In this document: positions 1 to 12,900 of the stretch, one piece after another
Layout: every line of letters begins with the position of its first letter
Position numbering within the stretch: position 1 is the stretch's first letter
DNA from: Gambelia wislizenii
Taxonomy: Eukaryota; Chordata; Lepidosauria; Squamata; Crotaphytidae
Assembly: GCA_030847615.1 (NCBI GenBank)
Contig: JAUMIR010000005.1
Span: 173,566,596 to 173,630,595, forward strand
Reading direction: 5' to 3'
Length of the DNA stretch: 64,000 nucleotides
Translations under genes and position numbers: made by a program
Notes under the pieces: generated by a model
Told to the model about the DNA's origin: nothing
Database searches by the model: none
The model's input: the letters and a program-made list of their open reading frames with translations, nothing else

Positions 1-291
1 ATACCAAAAGCCTTGTTTTAAGGAATGTTTTAATCTTTTTTTGCATTGCTTTGGGAGCCCTTGTGAGAGGTGACAGAGACATTTAATAAATAAATAATCT
101 ACATATGGAAACATGGCCAATCTAATCTAAAAAGAGATCAGCAGAAATGCCATAGGTAGTCGTGTGCATAGATGTTGTTGCTTGTCCATGAAACTTTTTG
201 TTGTCGTAAAACAAACGTTTCTTAGACTTTATTCTGAAATGTATAATGGCATTTTTTAAAGAAAATGAATACCCGTTTTCTTTTTTCAAAG

Positions 292-333
292 TAGGATCCT
301 GTTTGGATAGATGCCAACAGTTATCTGTTACAG
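292..333 (+). CDS. POT1: POT1 micro-exon before OB3
   Basis: Exon of about 42 bases encoding [13 protein letters not shown] plus one base of the next codon. The donor GTAGGA follows. The acceptor is AG at 290-291, after a T-rich tract; an alternative AG at 293-294 would shorten the exon to 39 bases. Joining to 3017 restores a Val codon and gives CQQLSVTVLTDHQ, very close to vertebrate POT1 just before OB3. It is the first POT1 exon in the window; its upstream neighbour is outside. Confidence 0.85.
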
Positions 334-3300
334 GTAGGAATCTCCTGTTCAGTTTATCACAGATCTATATTAGTTCTGCCCAAACAGTTGGGCTTCCTGC
401 CATCCCCTCTGCACTGCAGCCTACTGTGTCACCAGGAAGTTGTCATTTCTGCATAGGAGTCACTCCTTAGAATGGTGTGGAATTTGCCATGGTCAGACTG
501 TAATGGGGTGAACATCAACCAAAATGGGAAGACGGAGTTGAAATTCCTTTCTGTTTACTTAGGCACCCTTGTCTCTAAGGTAGGGATTTTTGAGAAATTT
601 GATCTTTGCAAATTCTAATAGGTGCTGATCTGGTCTGTATCTCATCCGCTACTGTGTGGCTTGGAACTTAGTCATCCACTGATTTTCTTTTTCCCAAGTA
701 TATGTATACCAAGAGAAATTAGTATCTGTACATGTGATGCAATCCACAGGTTCCCTGTGTCACTGCATCCTGTGAACACCCCTTAATTGCCCCTTTATCC
801 AGCTGCCACAACCCCTTAATCACAAAATTAACCCTTTAAACGCAGCCCAAGGGGAGATTGCTGATTGGTGTCTGTGTCTACCTTCCCCCCTCCTTTCGCT
901 CTGAGAGAGGAGGAGAAAGACTGAGTTAAAAAAAGGCACATGTAAGCATCAGCTGGAAGAAAAATTAGAAAAGCTTCTTTATTCTAAGCAGAGTTCATAA
1001 TAGGAGGATATCTCTTTCATGGGAGACTTCTCTCAGTTGTTACCAGTTACAGATTACAGTAGAGATAGTTATTCAGCCAAGTCAGAAAATAAACATAATT
1101 CCCTGGCACGCCTAAGATCAACATTCCCTCAAGACTTAAAGTCTGTGGTTCAGTGCTCTGGCTTCCAGGAATTGGGAGTCTAGGCTTTTCAGCCCAATGT
1201 GGGCTGAAGCAGACTAGAATACTCTTTGTTCTTCTCCCTCCTTGTACTCTTCAAGGAGTATTTATTACCTCTTCTTTGAAGGCTCTGGAAGGATGATGTT
1301 CTGTAATTCCTCATTTGGTCATTTGTCCCTGCTGAGCTGTGACATCTGTGATGATGCTGACCCCAATAAATGTAATTTTACCTCAGTACCTAGTTAACCC
1401 TTTGTTTACCTGATTGTTGTGCTGGCCAGATAACGAGGAGATTCCATTAAAACAGTGTATATATGTCATTTTTAATGTGGATTTTAAAAAAAAGTTTAAT
1501 GCAGAAATGCAACAGATCTGTGTATGTCTCTCTCTGGCTTTTCTTCGCAAACGAAGATTTAGGAAGGATTCATCCCGCACTTTCTGCAAGCACGCTGATG
1601 ACTAAAAAGGCCAATCCAAGATAAACAAGCCCAGTTGCAGAAAGCACAGCAGAAGGTCTCCTTGGGTGATGTTTCTGGGTTGTGATTCTTTCTGCGTTGT
1701 CGTTTCTCTTCAAGACCTGTTCGGCGTGAGTTCTCAAATAAGGCTGCAGCATTGTGGATAGTGCATCTCCTTGCCTCCCGATGTGAGGCCAGGGCGGACC
1801 ATTGTTGGTGATCAATTTGGCTGAGCCTGTTGTTTCAGGGAGTCCTTGTGTTGTTTTTTTGGAGCGCTCCTCTTACGCTGATCTGTGGCGAGTTCACGGT
1901 AGAGTACTATTTTGGGGAGGCGATGGTCCTCCATCCTAGAAACATGCCCTGCCCAGTGCAGCTTTATTCTCAATATCATGGCCTCAATGCTGGTGATCCC
2001 TGCTTGCTCAAGGACAGCAACATTCGTCACATAGTCAGTCCAGTGTATATTTAGGATTGTGCATATACAGCACTGATGAAAGCGTTCGAGGAGTCGTAGG
2101 TATCACATAGACTGGGAAAGAGAAGATGCTTCCATTCCTATCCCTTAATTTTTCTGCCTCTCAGGTTAGCAGTTAGTGATTGAAATGCTGTTGATGCACC
2201 ACACTGGTAGTTGCGCTTTCCCCAGAATTCCACAGTAGTGGCGAAATGAGCCAGTGTGGTGTAGTGGTTTGAGTGTTGCGCTATGCTTCTGGAGATCAGG
2301 ATTCGAATCTCCACTTGGCCATGAAAATCCACTGGGTGACAATGAGCAAGTTATACAGTTTTAGCCCTCATAAAACCCTGTGATTCTAGAATCACCGTAA
2401 GTCGGAAACAATTTGAAGTCACACAACAACAACAACAACAACGGTGGCATAGGAAGGCCGACAGTATCTTCTGCCTCCCAGTAGCCTATTTCTCCAGTGC
2501 CTTATTTCCATCATGGCTGCTGCACTTAGAATCATAGAACCTTAGAAGTGGAAGGGGGCACAGGGCAATCTAGTCCAACCCCCCCCCCCGCCATGCAGGA
2601 ATATACAACTAATACAACATGCAGAAATGTACATGTAACCTCTATTTAAAGACTTCCAAAGGTGGAGAATCCACCACCCTCTGAGGCAGTATATTTCAGT
2701 GTTGAACAGCACTTACAGTAAAAAAAAAATCTTCCTAATGTTTAGGTGGAATCTCTTTTCTTGTAATTTGAATCCATTGGTTTGTCTTCTAGTTTCTGGA
2801 GCAGAAGAAAACATATTCTTATCAAACACATTAAATATATAGTCCTAGAAGAATGTCTTTTATAGTCCATAGAATAAATTAACAATTAAATGAACTAGCT
2901 AATATTAAATGCATCACTCTAGTGATGACCCCCTCCCAACACACACACACATGATCAAAAAGATTGTTTACTATTTGGATTGCCCAAATGTTTGTTACTA
3001 TTTTAATATTTTATAGTTCTAACAGATCACCAGCACTTGGACGTGACAGCACTGGGTACTATTATAAACAGCAGGAATCCACAGCAATATCGTGTCAGAG
3101 CTAAGCTGAGAAGATTTGAACCTGTGAAGCTCCATCAGTCTGTTAAACTCCATTGCCCCCAGTGCAGTTGTTTGTAAGTGCCCAATACATGTTAGCTATA
3201 ATCCGGTTGTGTTGTTTTGTAGATGTTGGTTCCAGAGAATAGCTTTAAGTGCAACTAGATTGTTGGATCATTTACATCCCAAGATGTGCAGTTTAGGTGA

Positions 3301-6300
3301 AGTACCTGTAATTCTATCCTTGTCATCTCATTGTGCATCCTAAATACTTTCTGAAGGTCTTTCTAGATTTTTTTTAAAAAGTGTGTTGGTGTACTGAAGT
3401 AAAATGTGGTATGTACTAAAAATGCTTGATCATTATTAACCCCATACTTCATTGTGCCCTTGGAAAAATAACTAATGTTACTATCTGTTTTTACTTGGAG
3501 AAATTTGTGCTGGCTACATCTACAAAATTAGGCAAAAAGATTAAGTTGCAAGAATTTGTTCTTTGTGAGAGAAGAAAGATAACTTCAGAAGTGTATGGAC
3601 AGGATGTTTTAGGAACGCAGAATTGCTAAATTGAAGGAAAAACTGGTCAGTTCTATACTGTCTTTTCTAAAGTATAGACCAGGATATCCTAAGACATTTT
3701 GCTGCTTGAAATGAAGAGTAACATGTTACCCCTAAAGATGGCTAGACTAGTAGAATAATTATCTTCGAAATGAACAATGGGACTGTGTCCTCCACTTCAC
3801 CACATAGCAGCAGCTTAGCTTCAGGTATGCATGGGAAGTGGTGTGGCACACAGTTTTCTTTCCCAGCACCTTGCTTTTGTCTTCCAGTATCTTGTCACCT
3901 GAGACAGCTGCCTCATTCTTCCACCTCTGGATTTTGTCATCTCTGGAGAAATATAAGCTCTGCTAAAATTTTCATGGGATTGATCATGTTAAACTGTTGC
4001 AACAGATTTGACAGTCTTATGGCCCATGTAAAGGCTAAGTCCTAAATCTCATTGTTATTCCCAATTAGAATAGACCAATGGGAACTTGATAAGTCACCAC
4101 TTATGTAACTGCCAATTAGTCTTAATTGATGCAGCCTATTTTGGCCATTGTATGTCAAACATGGATTTGGAAGTATCAAACTATCTTAGTTCCAGTAATT
4201 TTTTTCTGTTTCATTTATTAAAATTGCCTCATTTCAGTCCACCATATTGTTCTGAACAGACTTCTTTTGTTCATTTTCTGTTGTAATTGTTTTCAGGCAA
4301 GAAGTTCCAGATGGGCGTGAGCTTGATTTGATCATTCAAGAAGCTTCAGCTGCATGTTCAAGTCCAGAATTACAAAGCACATCCTTCTGTGAATCTGTTG
4401 TGTGGGATATTGAGAACCAGGGACAACGCCATATAGCTGTTCATTTTGTAAAACATGCAGAACTACTTCAGGATCCAGAAGACAGTTTGGTTCTGCTAGA
4501 AGGTTAATTAATTCCACTCATTATTACATATTTGATACTGTATTATTGAAAATAAGCCTTAATCCTAAAAGCATTTATTCATTCCCAACTCTTATTATCA
4601 CATGATTCTAGCAAGGCAACGAAACTTGGCAAGAGAAAATGTTTGAAACACAATTACATGCCTTGTTTTTCAAATTTATGTGCAAACATGGCAGCTTTTT
4701 AAAACAGGTTTGTGGAAAAGTGTACTCCATGTACAATGGAACAGCAGAATATTATTTATTCCCTGTATGTGTAGAGATTCGTGGAACTTCAGGTCATGCC
4801 TATGGGTTCCAGTTTTTTTAAAACCAAAAAAAGGTTTGAATTACAATCAGCCCTCCACATTTGTGGGTTTAACTTTTGTGGATTTATTATTAGCAGATTA
4901 CTTGCTGCTGCCTCTACTACTGCCCTATGACGTTTTTAAGAGGGACTGCAAGCCTCATGAAACAGAGAGAGACTGCAAATGTGTGACAAGGCTTGTAAGT
5001 CCCTAATAAAAATGGTGTGGGGGCAGCAGTGGAGGCAGTGGCAAGCCCTGCCAGCCCCCCGCTTCTGCCTTGCAAAGGAACTCGCTGCCCTGAAGGCATC
5101 CATGGTGGGTTGAATCTGCAGATCATACTTTTTTGTGTGTTAAATATGGCTTGGAAGGCCTAGAGATTTTTACAGGTTTTCTTCTTTCACAGGGGTCCTG
5201 CCCCCCTAATTCCAGCGAATGCAGAGGGCCAGCTGTACTGGTATGCCTATCAGCAAGGATATATTTACTGCAGTATCTTACATATGCAAATCCACATGAA
5301 AAATTCTTAGTGCTGTTAATAGAGAATAAAAGCAGTAAAAAGAAATTGGAAATTTAGAATGGAGAAACTCAGATGTAGATCTAATTGAGTTGAATGTGTG
5401 AAATACATTTAAATGAGGAAAGCTTCAGAGACAAGAATGTGGTGAGGGAGAAAATGTAAGGAGTATCACGAATGTGAATGAAGCTTTATTTTTTGCAAAT
5501 CTTTTAATAAAATTAAAAATTGGTTTTAAATTTTCTTGAACCCATATCCTTTCCTCTGAAACCTTTCCTTTCTTCTCTTAGTAAAATACATGCTGGAATG
5601 TCTTCCTCATTGTGTTTGATTTTTAACTTAACCATCCTCTGGATGTCAGTGTTTTCACATATATAAAAACTGTATTAGTATGAGAAGAAAATAGAGTAGC
5701 TGTAGTTTTTAAAATCTTTATAGAGCCACATAAGTTCTACTGAAATGAGTGGCAGCTACCTGAGAAGATATGTTGCCTAGCTCCCATTCATTTTGTACAT
5801 TCATGCAAGAAAGCATCCTTTTGCAAGATAACTTCCCTGTGGTTTGTGCCCATCTATTTCTGCTATGGCTTTTTAAACAACCAAAGTTTTATTTCAGAAG
5901 CTGTTGACAACTACTATCATGATTTAAACAGACTAAATAATAATATTGTGATCTATGCTAGATTTAGGAAGTATTTCCTTGTTTGCTCAGGTGGACCACT
6001 CAGTTTTTTCAGTAATATCAGTGATGAAAACCTTCAGGGATGGATGCCTGAAGGAAAACACAGTTCCACAATAGTTCTGATGGTTTCTAAAAGGCAAGTC
6101 TTAGGAGATTTTCACATGGGGAAAATATTCCCCAGAGAAATTGGGACAGAAATATTTCTGTCCCGGAAGCAGCGCCGCGGTTCACACGCTCACTTCCCTC
6201 TCCCGATATTCCGTCGTCCTCGCACTGTCTTTTTTCTTCTCTCTTCTGGCATATTTTATTAACGACGAACTCCCATTAGTAAAATATGACGGAAGAGAGA

Positions 6301-6952
6301 AGAAAAAAGACAGTGCGAGGACGATGGAATATCGGGAGAGGGAAGTGGGCATGCAAACCGCGGTGCTGCTTCCGGGACGGAAATATTGCTGTCCCGATTT
6401 CTCTGGGGAATATTTTCCCCGTGTGAAAATCTCCTTAGATTGAAAGATCAAGACATTGTTCAGTTCCATGGTCGTTGGTTCTCATGGTCCAGTAAAGCTC
6501 AATTGTTCAAGTAGCCCTGGTGGCACAGTTGTTAAATGCCAGTACTGTAGCCATAATGTTGCAAGTTTTATCCTAGAGGGCTCCAAGGTTCACTCAGCTT
6601 TCCAGCCTTCCATAGATCAATAAAATGAGTACATTGTAAACCACTTAGGGAGTGCTTTGGCACTAATAAGTGCTACTGTTATTGTTCACCCTCATGACAT
6701 TCCATATTTACATGAAACTGGAAGGGAGAAATGTCACTAGTGTGTGTGTATGTGTGTATAGCACACAGCTTAGGTTCTTTTCCTGTCTTGAGTCCACCGA
6801 AGCTGTGAAATTTCTGTGTCAGTGTCTGATATCAGCTAAGGCCTGGATGAAATCTAGAGCAGTGGCTCTTAACCTTTTCTTTATCAGAGACCCCCTTTAA
6901 ATATATTTTGTTTTTGTGGACCCCCAAGACATAACTCAAGATTTAAAACCCT

Positions 6953-6983
<31 letters not shown>

Positions 6984-9900
6984 GCAACAAAACCTGATGA
7001 TAATAATACAATTACACCATCCATTAAACGTTCCCTCAGAGGCACTGGAGGGGAAAGGAAGATTTTTCTCCTGCTTCTTCCTGCATGTTTTTGGCTGGAG
7101 TGGATTGAACATCAATGTGCAGGCCAAGCCAGTCAGCCTTTCCCTTGGCTCCTGTCACATGGGCTGAGCAGCCTTCAACCCTTCTCAGACCCCCTGCTTT
7201 CAAAAATTCTGCATGTCCAGTGTTTATTACTGTTCTGTTTTATTGATTTTTTCAAAGGTTTTATATCAGCATAGTGTTTCCTTTAGCATTGTTGAGAGAT
7301 TGAGACTGTTACCTCTGTGTTGATCTTGCATTCAGCTTGACAAACCCATGCTTGTATACTGAAATGAAATTATTTCCCTTAGCTTCTCTCTTTGGGCAAT
7401 TTTCTTTAACCTAGCAGCCCTCCCCCTTGTTCAGGAGGTCTTCCTGACCCTCCAGAGAGATGTTTTTGGGAGGAGGGATGCCTGCAGAGGGGAGGGGAAT
7501 ACAAAGGAGAGGGGAATGATTTTAAGATGTGTTATGAAAACAAAGCTATCATGAGCTCTGTAATTATAGCACATCTTAGGATCAAAGCCAATCTTCTTAA
7601 ATGGGCTGATCATATCTGAGAAGATTGTTTTCTAAACACAAGAATATGCGTATTTCAATAAATCTAAACAGTCTAGCTTTTGAAATGCCACTTTGTGGTG
7701 ATTTTTTTATACCTGTGTGCTGTGGATTTAAGGGGAACAGGGTCAGATTTCTGTTTGGCTGAAAAGATTCTAGGTAGCCTTGGGCTAATCATTATGACCA
7801 CAGTTCATAAGCTATTTAAAAAACAGCAGACCGAAAGTCCAGATCATTTTTTCCTGATGCTACATTTATTTCCTGCCATTGCATTTCATAGCAGTAATCC
7901 ATGTAATCAAATTTTTAAAGTAACTTTAAACAACTTCTTTTGCCAACAGGTGGGCTGCTGAAGGAAATCTTGAAGCTGTCAAAAAGATTTAAAGGAATTA
8001 TACCTGTGAGATCCACAGAAGACAGTCTTGTGTTACTGGATCTTTCAGCTCCATATTTTTGGCAAGGAAATACCCAGTACTATGGGTAAGTCTTTACAGT
8101 GGAACAAAAAAGAATAGATTGCCTCAGGTATGCACATGTAAATCTGCCCTCTTTCATTGCTCAGTTGCTGATGCTGAAACCTTTGAACAGTAGTTAGATC
8201 TTGGGGAAATTACATCATCTGTCCTAATATTGAATATTAAAATTGCAAGGATAGGAAAGCTATAGTCTGAATAGGAATCAAGTACAACATCAGTTTTAGG
8301 ATTCTTGTTGTTACTGTTTTTTTCTTTATGTTGTATGTTCCATTGACTTAGTCTGTTATCAGATTAACTATCCACAGAAAACATCAAATATAATAGGGGA
8401 AAAATACCTTCTGTGTTATTATGGAAGCAGTGACTTATGTCCTGACATTCTTCCAGGAAGCTCCATGTGTCATACATGAGCATTGATTCTGCCTTAGCCC
8501 CATGACCCAAGAAGAAGGAAGATCTTAGAGACAAAGTGATTGATCTGCTGTTGCTTGGAAGCTTCATGCCAACCATCTTCCCCAGCCCAATCCCCTCTCA
8601 GCTTTCTACACTTGTTCATTCCATGTACATTGTTTACCCTCAAGAGAGTTGCTTACCTTGAGCCAAAATGTTTTCTGATGTGCTGATGGTGCTGGCATGT
8701 ATGACGCATGAGCAGGAGTACATGTTTAATGCAAGGGATAAAATTTAAGCTCACAAATTACAGAGCTGTTTTTTTTCCATTCAGTGCTCTGTTTTATGCA
8801 CTGGAGTGGTATGTGTGCATTTTTTTCCAGAAGTGCAGAGTACCTCTGCATTTAGTGAGGTCATAGGACTGAGAGCCAGCATTGTGTAGTGGTTTGAGTG
8901 TTTGGAGAACAGGGAATGAATCCCCACTTAGCCATGGAAACCAACTGCGTGACCTTGGATTGTCTCAACCTCTGAAGAAGGTAAAGGCAAACCCACTCTG
9001 AACAAATCTTGCCAGGAAAGCCCCATGATAGGATCTTCTTCGTGGTCTCTGTGAATCACACAGCTGGGCTATTCCTGCACCTGCGCAGAGCATCAGAACT
9101 TTCTGGAATCGCTAGGCAGAATGTGCTTTGATACATTTTTGGCGGTAACTCTGCCCACACTAACGGTCCGTTATAAGGCACTCCCGCCTAATCCCCCTCA
9201 GTTCCTTTCTTTCCTCCATGTTAGCAGCTTGAAGGAACCTTCGTTCGCTAGTTTTTTTCTCTTTCACTTTAAATTTGACTTGGTTTGGATTTTTGACTAC
9301 GATTTTGTCTCACTCCTCTGGATTTGGCATTCTATCTCTGAATTTCGGTGTTGACTTGGACTGTCTTTCTCTACTCTCCGTGTTTCTCCCTGTGGATTTG
9401 GTGACTCTGCATTTAGCCAGGCACCGGTTCATCCGACTTCCATCCCGTCCCGACCTTCTCACCATTCAGAATGGGAAGGTCAGGCACCCAGATGTAGAGG
9501 CTTTACGACTAACGGCATGGAGACTATGAACTTGATTCCATCCTCGGTACAGGGGCCACTGTACCTACGGCCTCGGATTCGTCCTCGATCCCGATGGGCC
9601 AACACTCTCCATCCTTCCCTCCAGAGGTCCAGGTTGTCATCGACGCTGCCCGAAGATCTGCTACACATAGGTCATATCACTACAAGTGGAAGAAGTTTGA
9701 AGCCTTTCTATCTGGTCGAGGGTCGGTTACGGAGCCGTTCTCCGTCCTGACTGTCCTAGATTTTCTTCTGCACTTGTCTTCCACAGGACTTTTGATTTCG
9801 TCGATCCAGTGCTACTTAGCAGCCGTATCTGTCGAATTCCAGGCTAGAGGTCATCCATCCCCTTTTACGGATCCGATGGTCAGGAAGTTCTTGAGAGGCT

Positions 9901-12900
9901 ACGCCAATCTCCATCCTCCGGTACTCGAGCCTACCCCGACATGGAGCCTTGAACTGGTCCTCTCACAGCTGATTCAACATCCCTTCAAACCCATGGCATC
10001 CACCGACTTGAGACTTTTGTCTTGGAAAACTGCCTTCCTTATTGCCATCACTTCAGCGCATTGAGCTAGTGAACTCTGTGCCTTGCGAGTACACTGCCTT
10101 CCACAAACATAAGGTAGTGCTCCGTCCCGACATCTCCTTCTTTCCGAAGGTGGTGTCGAGTTTCCATCTGAATCAATCTATCACTCTCCCTGCTCTGATG
10201 CAGGATCCGAAGGACGAATTCGAGCGTACCCTCCATTCCATGGACGTCAGGAGGGCGCTTGCGTTTTACATCCAGAGAACTGCTCCCTTCAGGAAGTCAC
10301 CTAAACTGTTTGCATCCTATGCCGACTCGAGACTTGGAGAACCTATTTCTCCATAACGCTTGTCAAAGTGGGTGACATCGACCGTAGCTCTCTGCTATGA
10401 ACTGGCGAAGAAACCGCTGTCGCCATGGATTCGAGGACACTCGACGAGGGCTGTCTCCACCTTGACAGCTTTCATCTCTGGGGTGCCTCTAGAGGACGTT
10501 TGCAGAGCAGCAACTTGATCTTCACCCTTGATTTTCATTTCCCATTACAGACTTGACACTCGTTCCAGGAACGAGGCTGCCTTTGGGAAAGCTGTACTTT
10601 TGTCTTCTATTCAATGAGTGAGTGTTAATGTGTGCCAAGTCATTTGATGATATCCTTGATATGATAAGTGTATATGGTTCATTAGTTTTTGCCCAAGAAT
10701 GTGCTGTCATAAAATCCAACGGATGATGACTGTGCAACATGGTACTAGTGTCAATATGTATAGGACATACCCTTCTCCTGGAGTAAAGCTTGCCAGTCTA
10801 TCCTGGTGTGTGATTCACAGAGACCATGAAGAAGATGGACAGGTTGCTTACCTGTAACCATAGATCTTCAAGTGGTCTTCTGTGAATTCACACAGACCCG
10901 CCCATCCTCCCCTCTATGTCCTGGTACATCATATAAACATGCTTAATGTTCCTGGTGCTGCTGGTTGCGGCATCATTCAAGGAACTGAGGGAAATTAGGC
11001 AGGAGTGCTTTATAAGGGACCGTTAGTGTGGGTGGAGTTACCGCCAAAAATGTATCAAAGCACATTCTGCCTAGCGATTCCAGAAGGTTCCGATGCTCTG
11101 CGCAGGCGCAGGAATAACCCAGCTGTGTGAATTCACAGAAGACCACTTGAAGATCTATGGTTACAGGTAAGCAACCTGTCCTTCACCTTAGGGTTGCCAT
11201 AAGTCGGGAGCAATTTGAGTGCACATGGCAATGACAACAGTGAAAAACTGAAATCAGTTCTTTATGTGGCAATTCTCCTTTTCCCACTTAAAAAGAGTAT
11301 TAATGAAGATTCTAATTGGAACAGCAAAAGCTGAATTAGTAAGATCCTGGAAAACTACAGAAGGACTGTCTCTCCGATGCTGGTTGGATAGGCTTTGGCA
11401 CTTCTTGCTGAAAAAATTGCCAACAAAAAGTTGATTAGAAAGAGGAGAAGTAACAAAAGATAACTTTGTGGAAACATGGTACACGTTCATATCTCACATT
11501 GAACCCTGGCCAACAATTATTGCATATGGTATTCTGATATGATACCTTCTAAAATCAGAAAAAGGCTAAAAATAAGGACTGTCATGTAGTAACTTGGTTA
11601 AATAAAACAGTTGAATAAATCCTGATGATGTTGTAGAATAATTTCTTATCAATAAAAGTACATTTATGTGTGTGTGTGTCCCCCAAAAGAAAGAAAGAAA
11701 GAAAGAAACCTTGAGGTTGCTCTTACTCTGGGTGAACTAGATAGCCAATTCTTATGCTTTTATGTTGTTTTAATATACTTTTTCACTCTTTCAGTCTCCG
11801 ATTTCATATATTGCATGGCTGACATTTAGATCCTTAGAACTGTTAGGCTTGCATTCTGCTTATAAAGAAGCAAGCAATAACTTCATCTGTTTCATTGGTT
11901 TAGTGTAAGATCCCATTTACAGCTATATATTGTGAGAATCAATAGAGTTAATGAAAATGTGATTGAGAGCACAGTCTTAAATTTTTTGATTTATGGCCAA
12001 TGTTATTAAACAACATTAATCATTTCCTCTATGCTATAAAAACGTTTGTGGACTTTATGTAGTTATAAAAACCTGCTTTATATTTGAGGCATGATACACA
12101 AATATTTACATGTTTTTAACAAGAAACATCATTCTTCCTTGAGTCTTACAACTTTATGTTAATGGTGTATGTGTCTACAGAAGTGTTCTCTGACTAAGAT
12201 AGCAGTCCTAAGAGCAGCAAGCCTGATAGGCAGAATTTTTCAAACTTAGAGGTTTTTTTACATCCCAGAATTCACTGGACCCTTGCCAGTAAAACACTTT
12301 TACATTTCTCTTCATGCTTGGGTTATACGCAGATGAAAGGACTGTGGATATTTGTTGACAGTGACAAATAAAAGTCATTAACATTTTACTGCTTTCTGGG
12401 TCATATAAGCAGTTAGGAACATATATTTTGCCAATTTTGAGTTCTGAGAACTGCTAAATCTACATAAGAATTCATACAAGTCTTTTGTTACAAATTTTAG
12501 GTGCAAGCACTGTTCGAATCCAAAGGCAGTGTCAAACCTGAGCTCCGTTGCTGCACAGGAGGACCCATCATGGGATCACACAACAATAGCACAAGGTGAG
12601 ATTAGCCTCTTCTTCCATCCAGTCATACTGTGGTTTTATTTTGAAGCTTGAAGTGTCAGTGAAGCAGCCAAATAATTTTACTAAAATATGGTAGGATGGA
12701 CACATATGGACAAAGATCCATCAATCAGGAAAGGCTTAGAACATGACTATAAATCAAACTAGCAAAGGGGCCAACTCTGTTTGTGGGACCCCCCCTTGTG
12801 GCTGGAGGGACAACCAATCCTCCCCCTCTACAAAATAAATAAATAAATAAATAAACCTTGGAGGTGGCCAGAAATTCTCTTTTCTTTTCTTTTTTAAAGT

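Larger units (their letters stand above)
334..3016 (+). other. POT1 intron, repeat-rich
   Basis: Intron holding a 3' fragment of an RTE-like LINE (minus strand), a Sauria SINE and a CR1 fragment, each listed separately. 770-1345 is non-coding. It has CTTTATT at 975-981 (AATAAAG on the minus strand), so a minus-strand LTR there is possible, but no TSD was found. Confidence 0.7.

Noticed and set aside
770..1345. Possible minus-strand LTR
   Set aside because: AATAAAG on the minus strand and plausible TG/CA ends, but no flanking duplication was found.
2280..2320. tRNA gene suggested by A/B-box sequence
   Set aside because: It is the tRNA-derived head of a Sauria SINE, continuing into SINE body and tail.
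4332..4517. Minus-strand frame over 4332-4517
   Set aside because: Antisense shadow of the POT1 exon at 4297-4502.
5846..6262. 138-codon plus-strand open frame
   Set aside because: It lies in a POT1 intron and its second half is the arm of the foldback at 6104-6434; no protein family recognised.
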